Origin: Phycisphaerae bacterium
GTDB taxonomy: Bacteria; Planctomycetota; Phycisphaerae; UBA1845
Assembly: GCA_029260165.1 (NCBI GenBank)
Contig: JAJDDT010000102.1
Coordinates: 62,001-126,000, forward strand
Direction of reading: 5' to 3'
DNA length: 64,000 nucleotides
Shown here piece by piece: positions 25,655-34,425 of this stretch; positions within the stretch are counted from its first letter, which is position 1, and the number at the start of each line of letters is the position of its first letter. The notes beneath the pieces were generated by a model. It was not told where the DNA came from, ran no database searches, and saw only the letters and a program-made list of their open reading frames with translations. Made by a program: the position numbers and the translations under genes.

Positions 25655-26599
25655 TTATTGGCTTCGATTCGTCTTGTTGGGCATCGATGCGATTTCGTCC
25701 AACGTTGGCAGGACAAGCACCATGCCAACCTTCAACGCCCCCGGATCATCGCCGATCTGGTCCTTGTTTCGCGCATGAATCGCCCACCATTTCGATCCAT
25801 CACCGTAAATCGCCCGGGAAATGGCGATCAACGAATCTCCCGATTCAACCGAATAAGACGTGGGAATTTTCGGCTTCTCGTTTTCACGGCGAGGCGGCAC
25901 AACCGCGGGCTTCTCCGCATTCTCCGGAATGCGCAACCTCTTGCCGATCGGCAACGCCCCCCAGTTTTCAATGTCGCGGTTGGCGTTGCGAATCACCGAC
26001 GCGAATGCGTCATCACCAAAATACATCCGCGAAATCGTCGCCAACGTGTCACCCGATCGCACCGTGTGTGTTACAAAAGGCCTCGCCTCACGCGTTGGCG
26101 ATTTGACAGGCGTTGAACGTTTCCGCCCGCCGTCCAACGGCTCCCCACCTGCACCAGAGTGGAATTTCTGCAGCCCCTCATCCGCGTCCGTCCCGATTTC
26201 CAAATCCAAAGAGGACGCACGCCCCCCAGGCGACGCCCCCAACGTAAACAACTCGCCCAGATCAGGATCATCCTGATCCGTCACATCCCCCAAACCCCGT
26301 CCGCCATTCACCTGCGAATCGGATGACCCAATCTCAAGGCCCGATTGGACATCCGGATCATCAATCCCCGTCAGTCCGAAAGCCGAGGGAGTTGGGGAAT
26401 CAAACGAAGGACTGTTTGTCGATTTTTTTCCCAAAGGCAGCGATCCCGGTGACCCGGACGGTCCACCACTACCCGAAGCCGACGTCTCCGGTCCAATCGG
26501 AATCGCCTCCCCGAGCCTGGGTTGATCGAAAAAATACCAACTTCCCAGCGCGATCACCACGACGGAAGCCACCAAACCGAGCTTAACATCCGTTCGCAT
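25655..26599 (-). CDS. membrane-anchored LysM-domain protein
   Basis: A 314-residue protein with an N-terminal helix (LGLVASVVVIALGSWYFF), a long low-complexity Gly/Ser/Pro/Asp linker, and two LysM domains (HTVRSGDTLATISRMYFGD near residue 175 and YSVESGDSLIAISRAIYGD near 245). LysM domains bind peptidoglycan or other N-acetylglucosamine polymers, so the protein probably ties the inner membrane to the cell wall. It stands alone between SecDF and the cytochrome fusion gene on the same strand. No catalytic domain is present. It is of interest because peptidoglycan in planctomycetes was long disputed. Confidence 0.88.
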   Translation of the reverse strand: MRTDVKLGLVASVVVIALGSWYFFDQPRLGEAIPIGPETSASGSGGPSGSPGSLPLGKKSTNSPSFDSPTPSAFGLTGIDDPDVQSGLEIGSSDSQVNGGRGLGDVTDQDDPDLGELFTLGASPGGRASSLDLEIGTDADEGLQKFHSGAGGEPLDGGRKRSTPVKSPTREARPFVTHTVRSGDTLATISRMYFGDDAFASVIRNANRDIENWGALPIGKRLRIPENAEKPAVVPPRRENEKPKIPTSYSVESGDSLIAISRAIYGDGSKWWAIHARNKDQIGDDPGALKVGMVLVLPTLDEIASMPNKTNRSQ

Positions 26600-26733
26600 G
26601 GAATCCCTCTGAAAAAACCGACGCCTCCCGCCGCAAATGGGCGACAGCGTTCCCGCACATCACCCGTCGAATGATCGTACGACTGTCAGACCAACCGGTC
26701 AAGAACAATCAAGCCGCAAGGCGACCGGCCATG

Positions 26734-26761
26734 AAAAAGCCCGACCAATGGATGGCCGGGC
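26734..26761 (-). terminator. rho-independent terminator of secDF
   Basis: Read on the minus strand, an 8-bp stem with one mismatch (GCCCGGCC with GGTCGGGC) around a 7-base loop is followed by TTTTT, 47 bases past the secDF stop. Confidence 0.75.
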
Positions 26762-26807
26762 CTTTGAATTCATGACAAATTGACGCTGCCAGGCAGCATT
26801 TCGTCGA

Positions 26808-29800
26808 CTAGGCAGCCACCGCAACCGCAGGCTCGTGTTTGCGGTTTTCGAGCATCAATGCCCACACAAGCCCCGCCGCAATGATCCCGCCAGCCACCAT
26901 CGCCAACGTCGTCGTCGCACCCCCCGAAACCATCGTGATCACGCCGAACAATCCCGCCGCGATCAACAGAAATACAACGTTGTGCAACGCCTTCGGATGA
27001 TTCAGCAACGGAGCCGCCACACCGATCGAACTGTACGTTCCGCTCAGCAACCCGATCGCAATCGCAAAGCTGAACCCGCGGATACCAGGCCCACCGAACG
27101 CATACATGATCATGATCGCCAGAAACGTCGTCATGGACGTCAGAAACGTCCGCGACAACGTCTGATTGATGCTGTTGTTAATCATCGGAGTGGACAGTTT
27201 CTTCAGCTTCCCGCGATTCTCACGAATCCGATCAAACACCACGATCGTATCGTTCAGGCTGTAACCAATAATCGTCAAAAACGCCGCAATCATCGCAAGG
27301 TCGATCTTGAAATCCATCAAACCAAGCATCTCACCAATCGGCGTCTTGAACAGATAGTGCGCCAGCGTCACCAGCCCCAGCGTGATCGACACGTCATGCA
27401 CCAGGCACACAACCGCAGCCAATCCCCACTGCATCTGACCGAATCGAATCCAGATGTACGCCACAATGCACACCAGCGCCATCACAATCGCGACAACCGC
27501 CTGATTCTGCGTCTGAGCGGCGATCGAAGGCTCGAAGTGGATCACCTTCCGCAACGCCTTCTCGGTCGCCAACGCCTGACCCACCTGCTCTGCCTCCTTG
27601 CCCGCGAGGTTCTCCTCCCAACTGTCGGGATCGTCATAATAGGGCAGCTCCTCATCGACGACGACGTACGCCACCTTCGAGTAAAGCGCCTCACCCTTTT
27701 CCTCACCACGTTTGGTAAGACCGACCACGTCGTACGGACGAGCCTCAAACGCCGCAAATTCCGGCAACAACCGAATCTCGCGAATACGACGCTTGAATTC
27801 CTCCGCACCAATCGGTGGCGAAAGGTTATCGTAAACCAACACCAAACCACCCTTGTAGCGACGAAGATCAAACGCAGAGTTCGTCCCGCCCACAACATCC
27901 GAAAGAAGATGATCCTCTTCCTCAACAGGCCAATACCCGTCAGGTGCCCTCGACGCATCGGTCACCAGCGAAAAATCAATCGACCGCTGCACATCAAGCC
28001 GCGTACCAAAAACCTTCAGAACCGCCGTCCGAATCAGCGCCTTGTTCGTCTCCACCGTGATGATTTCAAAAGCCGTCCTCGCATTCTCGGCGTCGTCGAT
28101 CGAGCCGACAGACTGAATGCGCGCCGACGCAAGCCGATCCGCCGCCTTTTTCGCATCGGTTGCCGCATCTGCCACACTCGCCGTAAACGAGGCAACATCC
28201 ATCTCCAGCTCGTCCTTCACAAGAACCGTCAACGAATCGCCATCCGCCTCGAAACCGTTCGGCAACGCGACAGGCTGCATCGAGTGTCGAACCAACGCCT
28301 CCAACTCGTGCCCGTTCAGGTCGTCCGACGTGATCACGAATTCCGAGGACCGGGGCGAACGAATCGACGCGCTCTCCATGTGCGTTGCAGCGCTCTCAAG
28401 CCATGCAACCGCCGACCCATCATCCCGCGATGCCACATCATGGCGAACCTCCTCATCCGTCGGGTTCTCACCTTCCTTGAATTCGATCTGAATACTCGTT
28501 CCACCGAGAAACTCGATGTCAAACAAGGAGGCCGGATCATTCATCCCCGTAAAAAACGTGACCGTCAGCATGAGAATCACCAGCACGCTCGAGACAGGCC
28601 AGAATTTCGTACGCAAACTCAACCAGTCGATCGAAGGCTTCGAGATGATCCGCATCATCGACAGGCTCTTGATCATTCCCCGGTCGATCATCGCGCCAAA
28701 AATCAAACGCGTGACAAACAGCGACGTAAACATACTCGTCGCGATACCGAAACCGAGAACCATCGCGAAACCCTTGACTTCCTCCGTCCCAAGATACCCG
28801 AGGATGACACAGGTAATCAGCGTCGTGACGTTCGCATCGACGATCGTCGACAGCGCACGGTCATAACCAATCCGGAGCGCCTTGCGCAATCCCAGTCCGC
28901 GATCCAGTTCCTCGCGAATACGCTCAAATATCAGCACATTCGCATCGACCGCCATCCCGACCGTCAGAATCAAACCGGCAATACCAGGCAACGTGAACGT
29001 CGCCTCAGCAGCCGCCATGATGCCCAGCACAAACAGCACGTTCATCGCCAGCGCAATATTCGCAACAACACCCGCGAAGTGGTAGTAAATCAGGATAAAG
29101 ATCGCCACCGCAATACCACCAATGATCGCAGCCTGCATACCAAGCCTGCGATTCGTCTCTCCAAGCTGCGGACCCACCGTCTGCTCCATCACCGGATCGG
29201 GAATCACACGAGCAGGCAACGCCCCCGCCCGAAGCGTCATGACCAGTTCATTAACCTCCTCAGCCGACATCGACGCACCGCTGATCTGACCCTGCTCGCG
29301 AATCATGCTCTGAATCGTCGCAACGTTCTGAGCAATATCATCCAGCATGATCGTGAGAGGACGCTGCAGATTCTCCGAAGTCAACGCAGCAAACTGCGTT
29401 CCACCCCGCGGATCAAGATGGAAATTGACCGCCGCTCCACCGGTCTTCCCGTCGATACCCGTAAACGCGCCGACGAGTTTCCATCGCTGGTCGGAGTCCG
29501 CCAACAACCCAAACTTCTTCTCCGCGTGGGAAAGCACATACCACTTCCCAACATACCGCTCCACGATGTACGGATACGATGGCCCTGCCACCCGCTCCTC
29601 TGCCAGTTCCACCGTCTTGGCGTTCGCAAACGACATCAGGTCCGCCACCTCAAACCACGCGAACTTGTCACCCGGACGCGGACGCGAACCACGCTTCTGA
29701 AGCTGATCCGAATACTTCGACACCAGCTCCCGAACCACCGCCGTCACCGTCGGATTGCTCGAGTCACGCTCCGCCAGAATACGAAACTCCAAAACGCCCG

Positions 29801-30581
29801 CACCCCTGATCCGACGCTTCAAATCCGAAGGATCTTCCAGCGCACCCTTGTTCCTGGCCCACTCATCGTGCGCGGCCACTACCTCATCAATCGCAGCCGA
29901 ATACGCCGGCGAGTCAAAACTCTTCCGTATGTTGCCCAGCTCCGCCTTCCTCGGCTCAGGCTTGAGCGCCAGCACGTCCGCCAATCGACCCAGGTCCAGA
30001 CTCGTCCCCATCAATGCAGCCAACGCATTGTCATACGCACCCCGCGCTTCAAGCTCGACCTCATAGTCGTCACCCGTCTTCGCTTCCTGATAAGCATCAA
30101 ACGTCGTGATCGCTGTTTCAAGCAACGCCCCACGTTCGGGGTGATTCTGAATCATCGCCTCCCCATGACCCGCACGCTCACCAGAACCCGCCCCAAGAAT
30201 CGTCTCAACATCGTACCGCGTAACGTTCAACGCCCGCAGATTCTTTCTCGCCTCGTCGTACGCATCACGTCGAGCGAGCGCAGCCTGTGGCGGACGCGGC
30301 ATCTGTATTTCCAACCGGTTGTTCCCGATCGGTCGCCAGATCAGGTTCATCTGACCACCCGGATCAACACGACGTTTCAACACCTCCATCACCCGGTTCG
30401 ACAACCCGACCTTGTCCGCGTCCTCCAGACCAGCCGTGTCGATCTCGAACAACAGGCTCGAACCACCCGCCAGATCGATACCCGCCTTGAGCTTCTGCTC
30501 AGGTGGATAAATCGCCAAAATCGCCGCCACAACCGGCAGGATTACCAGTAACCACTTGAATAATGATCTTTCTTCACTCAT
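26808..30581 (-). CDS. secDF: fused protein-export membrane protein SecD-SecF
   Basis: A 1257-residue fusion of SecD and SecF, accessory to the SecYEG translocon, that uses the proton gradient to pull exported proteins out on the periplasmic side. The SecD half starts with a helix and GIDLAGGSSLLFEI; a very large periplasmic P1 region (to about residue 470) follows, then five helices containing GMAVDANVLIFERIREE, the conserved proton-relay region. The SecF half starts near residue 680 with a helix and FDIEFLGGTSIQIEF, has its own periplasmic region, and ends with five helices including GYSLNDTIVVFDRIRE. The ATG at 30581 has GGAG nine bases upstream; the ATG at 30611 adds ten unlikely residues. 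Fusions of this kind are common in planctomycetes. Confidence 0.95.
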   Translation of the reverse strand: MSEERSLFKWLLVILPVVAAILAIYPPEQKLKAGIDLAGGSSLLFEIDTAGLEDADKVGLSNRVMEVLKRRVDPGGQMNLIWRPIGNNRLEIQMPRPPQAALARRDAYDEARKNLRALNVTRYDVETILGAGSGERAGHGEAMIQNHPERGALLETAITTFDAYQEAKTGDDYEVELEARGAYDNALAALMGTSLDLGRLADVLALKPEPRKAELGNIRKSFDSPAYSAAIDEVVAAHDEWARNKGALEDPSDLKRRIRGAGVLEFRILAERDSSNPTVTAVVRELVSKYSDQLQKRGSRPRPGDKFAWFEVADLMSFANAKTVELAEERVAGPSYPYIVERYVGKWYVLSHAEKKFGLLADSDQRWKLVGAFTGIDGKTGGAAVNFHLDPRGGTQFAALTSENLQRPLTIMLDDIAQNVATIQSMIREQGQISGASMSAEEVNELVMTLRAGALPARVIPDPVMEQTVGPQLGETNRRLGMQAAIIGGIAVAIFILIYYHFAGVVANIALAMNVLFVLGIMAAAEATFTLPGIAGLILTVGMAVDANVLIFERIREELDRGLGLRKALRIGYDRALSTIVDANVTTLITCVILGYLGTEEVKGFAMVLGFGIATSMFTSLFVTRLIFGAMIDRGMIKSLSMMRIISKPSIDWLSLRTKFWPVSSVLVILMLTVTFFTGMNDPASLFDIEFLGGTSIQIEFKEGENPTDEEVRHDVASRDDGSAVAWLESAATHMESASIRSPRSSEFVITSDDLNGHELEALVRHSMQPVALPNGFEADGDSLTVLVKDELEMDVASFTASVADAATDAKKAADRLASARIQSVGSIDDAENARTAFEIITVETNKALIRTAVLKVFGTRLDVQRSIDFSLVTDASRAPDGYWPVEEEDHLLSDVVGGTNSAFDLRRYKGGLVLVYDNLSPPIGAEEFKRRIREIRLLPEFAAFEARPYDVVGLTKRGEEKGEALYSKVAYVVVDEELPYYDDPDSWEENLAGKEAEQVGQALATEKALRKVIHFEPSIAAQTQNQAVVAIVMALVCIVAYIWIRFGQMQWGLAAVVCLVHDVSITLGLVTLAHYLFKTPIGEMLGLMDFKIDLAMIAAFLTIIGYSLNDTIVVFDRIRENRGKLKKLSTPMINNSINQTLSRTFLTSMTTFLAIMIMYAFGGPGIRGFSFAIAIGLLSGTYSSIGVAAPLLNHPKALHNVVFLLIAAGLFGVITMVSGGATTTLAMVAGGIIAAGLVWALMLENRKHEPAVAVAA

Positions 30582-30770
30582 CGCTGCATGCTCCAATTCA
30601 TCTTGTCTCACGCCGAAAACAACGGCGCGTTTGTTTCTCTGATTTCAATGTCGATTTTCAGGTAACCATGTTGGGATTGCCAGGCAACGGCAACCCCCCG
30701 CCTCCAGCCGACCACATGTTGCAATGTCCGGAATCCTATAACGCGAATGCGTTCTACGCGGCATTGGTAG

Positions 30771-30790
30771 GGCAGGTGCTCGCACCTGCC
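30771..30790. repeat. dispersed palindromic repeat, copy 2
   Basis: GGCAGGTGC-TC-GCACCTGCC, preceded by GGTAG, in the gap between secDF and the small secreted gene and 22 bases beyond the latter's stop. Confidence 0.85.
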
Positions 30791-30811
30791 TTCCTGGCGA
30801 ACATACGCGTT

Positions 30812-31234
30812 CTACGAAATGAAACAAGGAGGTGCGTGAATACCGTGCTGAAAAGGCCGAACCACCACGCCGAGGGGCTTGGTCGCATCAAAGTTGGCCA
30901 CCACGAAACGGGCCGAAACCCGCGGCTTGAAAATCCGGGAAAACGGTATCGCAGACGGACGAACCGAACCAATCGTCCGAACACCCGACGGCGGAGTCGA
31001 CTCGTGCGAACGAATCTGAGGCACCAACCCCGAAGAACCCATCCCCGATTCATCATCGGACTCGGATTCCGAATCCGGATGCTCCGAATTCACCTCTGCC
31101 TCGCAGAACTCGACGTCGGCAACCGCCGCCTCCCTGTCCTGCTCAAGTGCAATAGTGACAGCACGACTGGATGTGGCCGTCAGCGCAAAAACCAACCCCC
31201 ACGCGAGCATCCGCATGTTCAAATCAATCATCAT
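30812..31234 (-). CDS. small secreted hypothetical protein
   Basis: A 140-residue protein with a clear signal peptide (MRMLAWGLVFALTATSSRA at residues 7-25, likely cleaved after SRA). The mature part is first acidic (ESESDDESG), then basic, without a recognisable domain. Start ATG at 31234 or 31216 (the Met of MRMLAW). No homologue is recognised. The opposite strand has a longer open frame across this locus, but only this one has a signal peptide and a sensible length. It stands alone, upstream of secDF on the same strand, with a dispersed palindrome just after its stop. Confidence 0.55.
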   Translation of the reverse strand: MMIDLNMRMLAWGLVFALTATSSRAVTIALEQDREAAVADVEFCEAEVNSEHPDSESESDDESGMGSSGLVPQIRSHESTPPSGVRTIGSVRPSAIPFSRIFKPRVSARFVVANFDATKPLGVVVRPFQHGIHAPPCFIS

Positions 31235-31591
31235 CTCAGCCGCATTATACCGCGCGCGGTTCCCGCATCAATCAGCCCAAATTAACAACCCACCCGCACG
31301 TCCGTCGTACCCCGCCCGCCACATGACCAGGCCTGTTAATTGGTTTAACGCGATCCCGAAATTCACCGGCTTGCCCAGCCAGCCGAAACCTCGCAAATGA
31401 CAACTTCATGCGCCGATCCACATCATCTCTAAGGTCATGACAATAATAACGTTAGGTACGCATCCGGTGGCGGAAGAATCTTTTGTGTTCAAGAATCTGA
31501 CTTAACCTTGGCGTGCGGTTGGCCAAGGCCTTATAATGCATCGCAATTAGCGCAGGATTTGGAGTTTTCACCCTTTGAATTGGAGTAAACC
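31235..31591. other. divergent intergenic region with promoter
   Basis: No gene seen. The right half carries the promoter and inverted repeat of the DUF2617 gene (31506-31537). The left half is AT-richer than its surroundings and must contain the start signals of the small secreted gene; I could not assign them. Confidence 0.6.
31506..31537 (+). promoter_or_regulatory. promoter with overlapping inverted repeat, DUF2617 gene
   Basis: TATAAT at 31532-31537 is a perfect -10; TTGGCG at 31508-31513 is a fair -35 with 18-base spacing. A perfect 7-bp inverted repeat, CCTTGGC (31506-31512) and GCCAAGG (31522-31528), covers the -35 and spacer, the usual place for a repressor site. Confidence 0.55.
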
Positions 31592-32167
31592 GTGTTGTCT
31601 GTAGAAGTTGGCCAAACGCAGCAGTGTGTGGATGACCTGCATTTTTCGCTCTTCCAGCGGGGTCTGCACCCGGAACTTTTTAATATTCACCAGGTAAAAC
31701 GGGCGGAACAACGTCGTTACAGTGCCGAAATCTGGATTATCGGACTCGGACACGTCGTCACGCTCACCCACGGCGGGCAGTTTTTAGCGGAGGTCGTGTC
31801 GGAACAGAGCGACATTCTCCCCAAGGCGGGGCTGGCGAGCAGCTTCCGTTTTCGCGGAGAGCGTGATTTCACCCAATCCTTCGCGGGTGGGCTGAAATAC
31901 ATCCTCTCGACTCAGGTTGAGCGGATGACCCCGAATCTGTTTCCGTCGACCCATCGCGACCTGCTTCGTTATGCTCAGCGTCGCGGGATGTACGTCCCGT
32001 TCGAGAACTGGGGTGACGAAGACGGGATGATCCCGTTCTCATTCATCGATTTTGAGCCTCGCGAGCGGGAATTCCATGTGCATGCGTTTCATGTGTTCCC
32101 GGCTGACCGCGCGATCCTCAAGACGCAGTCGATTTTCGAGTTGGATCCGCCCAAACCGCGATTCTGA
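31592..32167 (+). CDS. DUF2617 family protein
   Basis: A 191-residue protein of unknown function. The N-terminus (LSVEVGQTQQCVDDLHFSLF, then RGLHPELF) and the central IIGLGHVVTLTHGG match my memory of DUF2617, a family seen mainly in planctomycetes. It has no signal peptide or membrane segment. It starts with GTG, with GGAG seven bases upstream. It has its own promoter and a strong terminator, so it is a single-gene unit in front of rpmB. No role can be assigned. Confidence 0.75.
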   Translation: MLSVEVGQTQQCVDDLHFSLFQRGLHPELFNIHQVKRAEQRRYSAEIWIIGLGHVVTLTHGGQFLAEVVSEQSDILPKAGLASSFRFRGERDFTQSFAGGLKYILSTQVERMTPNLFPSTHRDLLRYAQRRGMYVPFENWGDEDGMIPFSFIDFEPREREFHVHAFHVFPADRAILKTQSIFELDPPKPRF

Positions 32168-32196
32168 TCAAAAAATCGAGGGATTCTGACTTTCCG

Positions 32197-32230
32197 ACGG
32201 CAGCGTCGCTTTGGGCGGCGCTGCCGTTTT
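32197..32230 (+). terminator. rho-independent terminator after the DUF2617 gene
   Basis: Perfect 9-bp stem (ACGGCAGCG with CGCTGCCGT) around a 13-base loop, followed by TTTT, 30 bases after the stop codon. Confidence 0.8.
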
Positions 32231-32239
32231 CAGTTGGGC

Positions 32240-32267
32240 TTGCAATCGTCGCGGATCGGGTTACCAT
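32240..32267 (+). promoter_or_regulatory. sigma70-like promoter for rpmB
   Basis: TTGCAA at 32240-32245 and TACCAT at 32262-32267, spacing 16, directly after the DUF2617 terminator and 56 bases before the rpmB ATG. Confidence 0.5.
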
Positions 32268-32323
32268 GCCCGGCTCGAATGGTGGTAGTACGATGAATTG
32301 AACGACAGGCTGGAAGGACGACC

Positions 32324-32599
32324 ATGCCACGCGTATGTTATTTCACAGGAAGAAAGACCGTTGCCGGTCGTAAGATCGCTCGCCGGGGTAAGGCGAAATA
32401 TCTGGGCGGCGTCGGTAAGAAAACGACGGGTGTGACGAAACGCAAGTTCAAGGCGAACATCCAGCGTGTCCGGGCCCTCGTGGATGGCAGGGTGTGTCGG
32501 ATCAAGGTGTCTGCCAAGGCGATCAAAATGGGCCTGGTGGTCAAGCCGCCCAAGCGCGACTGGACCCCCCCTGCGGAGACCGCCTCCGTTTCGGAGTAG
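32324..32599 (+). CDS. rpmB: 50S ribosomal protein bL28
   Basis: A 91-residue basic ribosomal protein of the large subunit. MPRVCYFTGRKTVAGRKIAR is close to the usual bL28 opening (C-x-TGK/R), although the first zinc-type cysteine pair is reduced to a single Cys5, with one more cysteine (VCRIKVS) in the C-terminal half. It is a little longer than typical bL28 through a short acidic tail (PPAETASVSE). It has its own promoter and terminator, and rpmG is not next to it. Confidence 0.93.
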   Translation: MPRVCYFTGRKTVAGRKIARRGKAKYLGGVGKKTTGVTKRKFKANIQRVRALVDGRVCRIKVSAKAIKMGLVVKPPKRDWTPPAETASVSE

Positions 32600-32624
32600 A
32601 CGGCAATTTGAATCGAGTTTTTCC

Positions 32625-32650
32625 AGGGGGCCTTTCGGGCCTCTTTTTTT
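32625..32650 (+). terminator. rho-independent terminator after rpmB
   Basis: A GC-rich hairpin (GGCC stem extended by wobble pairs, 5-base loop) followed by eight T residues, about 25 bases after the rpmB stop. Confidence 0.75.
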
Positions 32651-32696
32651 TGGATGAATGTTGCGATCCGGCGCGCGTTCGCAACATGACCCGACC

Positions 32697-33005
32697 ATGA
32701 GTCACCCCATTGACAATGAACTTGTGAGGCACCTCGCTCACCTCGCGCGGCTGGACATGTCGGACGAAGACGTGGCTGTCACGGCGCGCGAGTTGACACA
32801 AATCGTCGGGTACATCGATCAACTTTCCCAGGTGGATACGGAGGGTGTCGAACCCACCGCCCACGCCATCGGGATTCGCAACGTCCTTCGCGATGACACG
32901 ATTCGCCCGTCGCTCGAACAAAACGATGCCCTCACCAACGCCGCGCAGCAGGAAGATGGCTTTTTCCGCGTCCCGAAAGTCCTTGATAACGAAAGCGACG
33001 CGTGA
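32697..33005 (+). CDS. gatC: Asp-tRNA(Asn)/Glu-tRNA(Gln) amidotransferase subunit C
   Basis: A 102-residue GatC, the small subunit that holds GatA and GatB together in the amidotransferase that makes Gln-tRNA(Gln) and/or Asn-tRNA(Asn). VRHLAHLARLDMSDED and IVGYIDQLSQVDTEGVEPT are the family's conserved helices and loop; RDDTIRPSL is the usual C-terminal signature. The gatA start overlaps its stop. gatB is not in the window. Confidence 0.93.
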   Translation: MSHPIDNELVRHLAHLARLDMSDEDVAVTARELTQIVGYIDQLSQVDTEGVEPTAHAIGIRNVLRDDTIRPSLEQNDALTNAAQQEDGFFRVPKVLDNESDA

Positions 33006-34420
33006 CGATGAGCATGGCCGGCGATGTTCAGTCGTGCTTTCAAACGATCGACAACGTTGAACCCACCCTCCACGCTCTGGTATCTCGTCAGGATGAACAT
33101 GCGATCGCGTCGGCTCGAGCACTGGATCAGCGGATTGCGTCGGGCGAATCGGTCGGTTCATTGGCAGGGACGCCGATTGTCCTGAAAGACAACATCTGTA
33201 CGGCGGGTGTGGCGACGACCTGTTCATCGCGCATGCTCCAGGAATTTGTTCCCCCGTACGATGCGCACGTCGTCGAGAGGCTGAAGGAAGCCGACGCGAT
33301 CATTGTAGCCAAGTCCAACCTCGACGAATTCGCCATGGGTTCCAGTACGGAACACAGCGCGCTGCACACGACGAAAAATCCGTGGGATCCGACGCGCGTG
33401 GCAGGGGGGTCGTCGGGCGGGTCCGCCGCGGCGGTGGCATCGGGAATGGTACCGGTTGCCCTGGGCAGCGACACGGGTGGCTCGATCAGGCAGCCGGCTG
33501 CGCTTTGCGGCGTGGTCGGATTGAAACCGACGTATGGTCGCGTGTCGCGTTACGGACTGATCGCGTTCGGAAGCAGTCTGGATCAGATCGGGCCGATTGC
33601 GAGAGACGTTCGGACGGTCGCCACGGTGCTGTCGATGATCGCCGGTCACGACGAGCGCGATTCCACGAGTGCTGACCATGCGGTCCCGGACTACGTTGGC
33701 GAACTGGAGGAACCGATCGACGGATTGCGCGTCGGTGTTCCGTCGGAATATTTTGGTGCGGGTCTCGACGAGCAGGTCAAAACCCGGGTTACGGATGGGA
33801 TCGATCTGCTCCGCGACACCGGTGCCACCATCGTTGACGTGCACCTGCCGCACATGCAATACGCCACGGCGTGTTACTATGTTGTCGCGACGGCGGAGGC
33901 ATCGAGCAATCTCGCGCGTTACGACGGCGTGCACTACGGTCATCGTTCGAGCAGGACCGACGACATTATTTCACTGTACACCGCTTCGCGCAGCGAGGGT
34001 TTCGGCAGTGAGGTCAAACGGCGCATCATGCTCGGCACCTACGTTCTCTCGAGTGGATATCACGACGCCTACTACCTCAAGGCGTTGAAGGTTCGCAGCC
34101 TGATCAGGCGTGATTTCGAGCGTGCGTTTGAAACGTGCGACGTGATTGCGTCCCCGGTTACGCCGACGACGGCGTTTGAAATCGGTGAAAAATCAAGCGA
34201 TCCGCTCGCGATGTATCTGGCGGACATTTACACGATTTCCGCCAACCTGGCTGGCATTCCCGCGATCAGCGTGCCTTGCGGTTTCGATGACAGGAACCTG
34301 CCCATCGGCTTGCAATTGTCTGCACCGTGGTTTGAAGAGTCGCGTTTGTTGCGGGTGTCGCACGCGTTTCAGTCGCGGACCGATTTTCACCGGCGAACAC
34401 CGACGTTGACGGGGGGATAG
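33002..34420 (+). CDS. gatA: Asp-tRNA(Asn)/Glu-tRNA(Gln) amidotransferase subunit A
   Basis: A 472-residue amidase that releases ammonia from glutamine for the amidotransferase. The amidase-signature triad is in place: Lys in PIVLKDNICT, cis-Ser in GSDTGGSIRQPA and nucleophile Ser in GGSSGGSAAAVASG region (VAGGSSGGSAAAVASG). GLKPTYGRVSRYGLIAFGSS is the standard GatA stretch. GTG at 33002 overlaps the gatC stop by four bases (GTGA); ATG at 33008 is the alternative. It is followed by a GNAT gene after five bases. Confidence 0.95.
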   Translation: MTMSMAGDVQSCFQTIDNVEPTLHALVSRQDEHAIASARALDQRIASGESVGSLAGTPIVLKDNICTAGVATTCSSRMLQEFVPPYDAHVVERLKEADAIIVAKSNLDEFAMGSSTEHSALHTTKNPWDPTRVAGGSSGGSAAAVASGMVPVALGSDTGGSIRQPAALCGVVGLKPTYGRVSRYGLIAFGSSLDQIGPIARDVRTVATVLSMIAGHDERDSTSADHAVPDYVGELEEPIDGLRVGVPSEYFGAGLDEQVKTRVTDGIDLLRDTGATIVDVHLPHMQYATACYYVVATAEASSNLARYDGVHYGHRSSRTDDIISLYTASRSEGFGSEVKRRIMLGTYVLSSGYHDAYYLKALKVRSLIRRDFERAFETCDVIASPVTPTTAFEIGEKSSDPLAMYLADIYTISANLAGIPAISVPCGFDDRNLPIGLQLSAPWFEESRLLRVSHAFQSRTDFHRRTPTLTGG

Positions 34421-34425
34421 CGAAC

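Noticed and set aside
26835-30551. A plus-strand open frame of 1238 codons opposite secDF
   Set aside because: It is the antisense shadow of the SecDF gene. Its translation is almost all Arg, His, Gln, Pro and Thr with no domains, while the minus strand encodes an intact SecD-SecF. Absence of stops follows from the GC-rich codon use.
30563-31285. A 240-codon plus-strand frame opposite the small secreted gene
   Set aside because: Arg/His-rich composition, no signal peptide, and it spans the dispersed palindrome.
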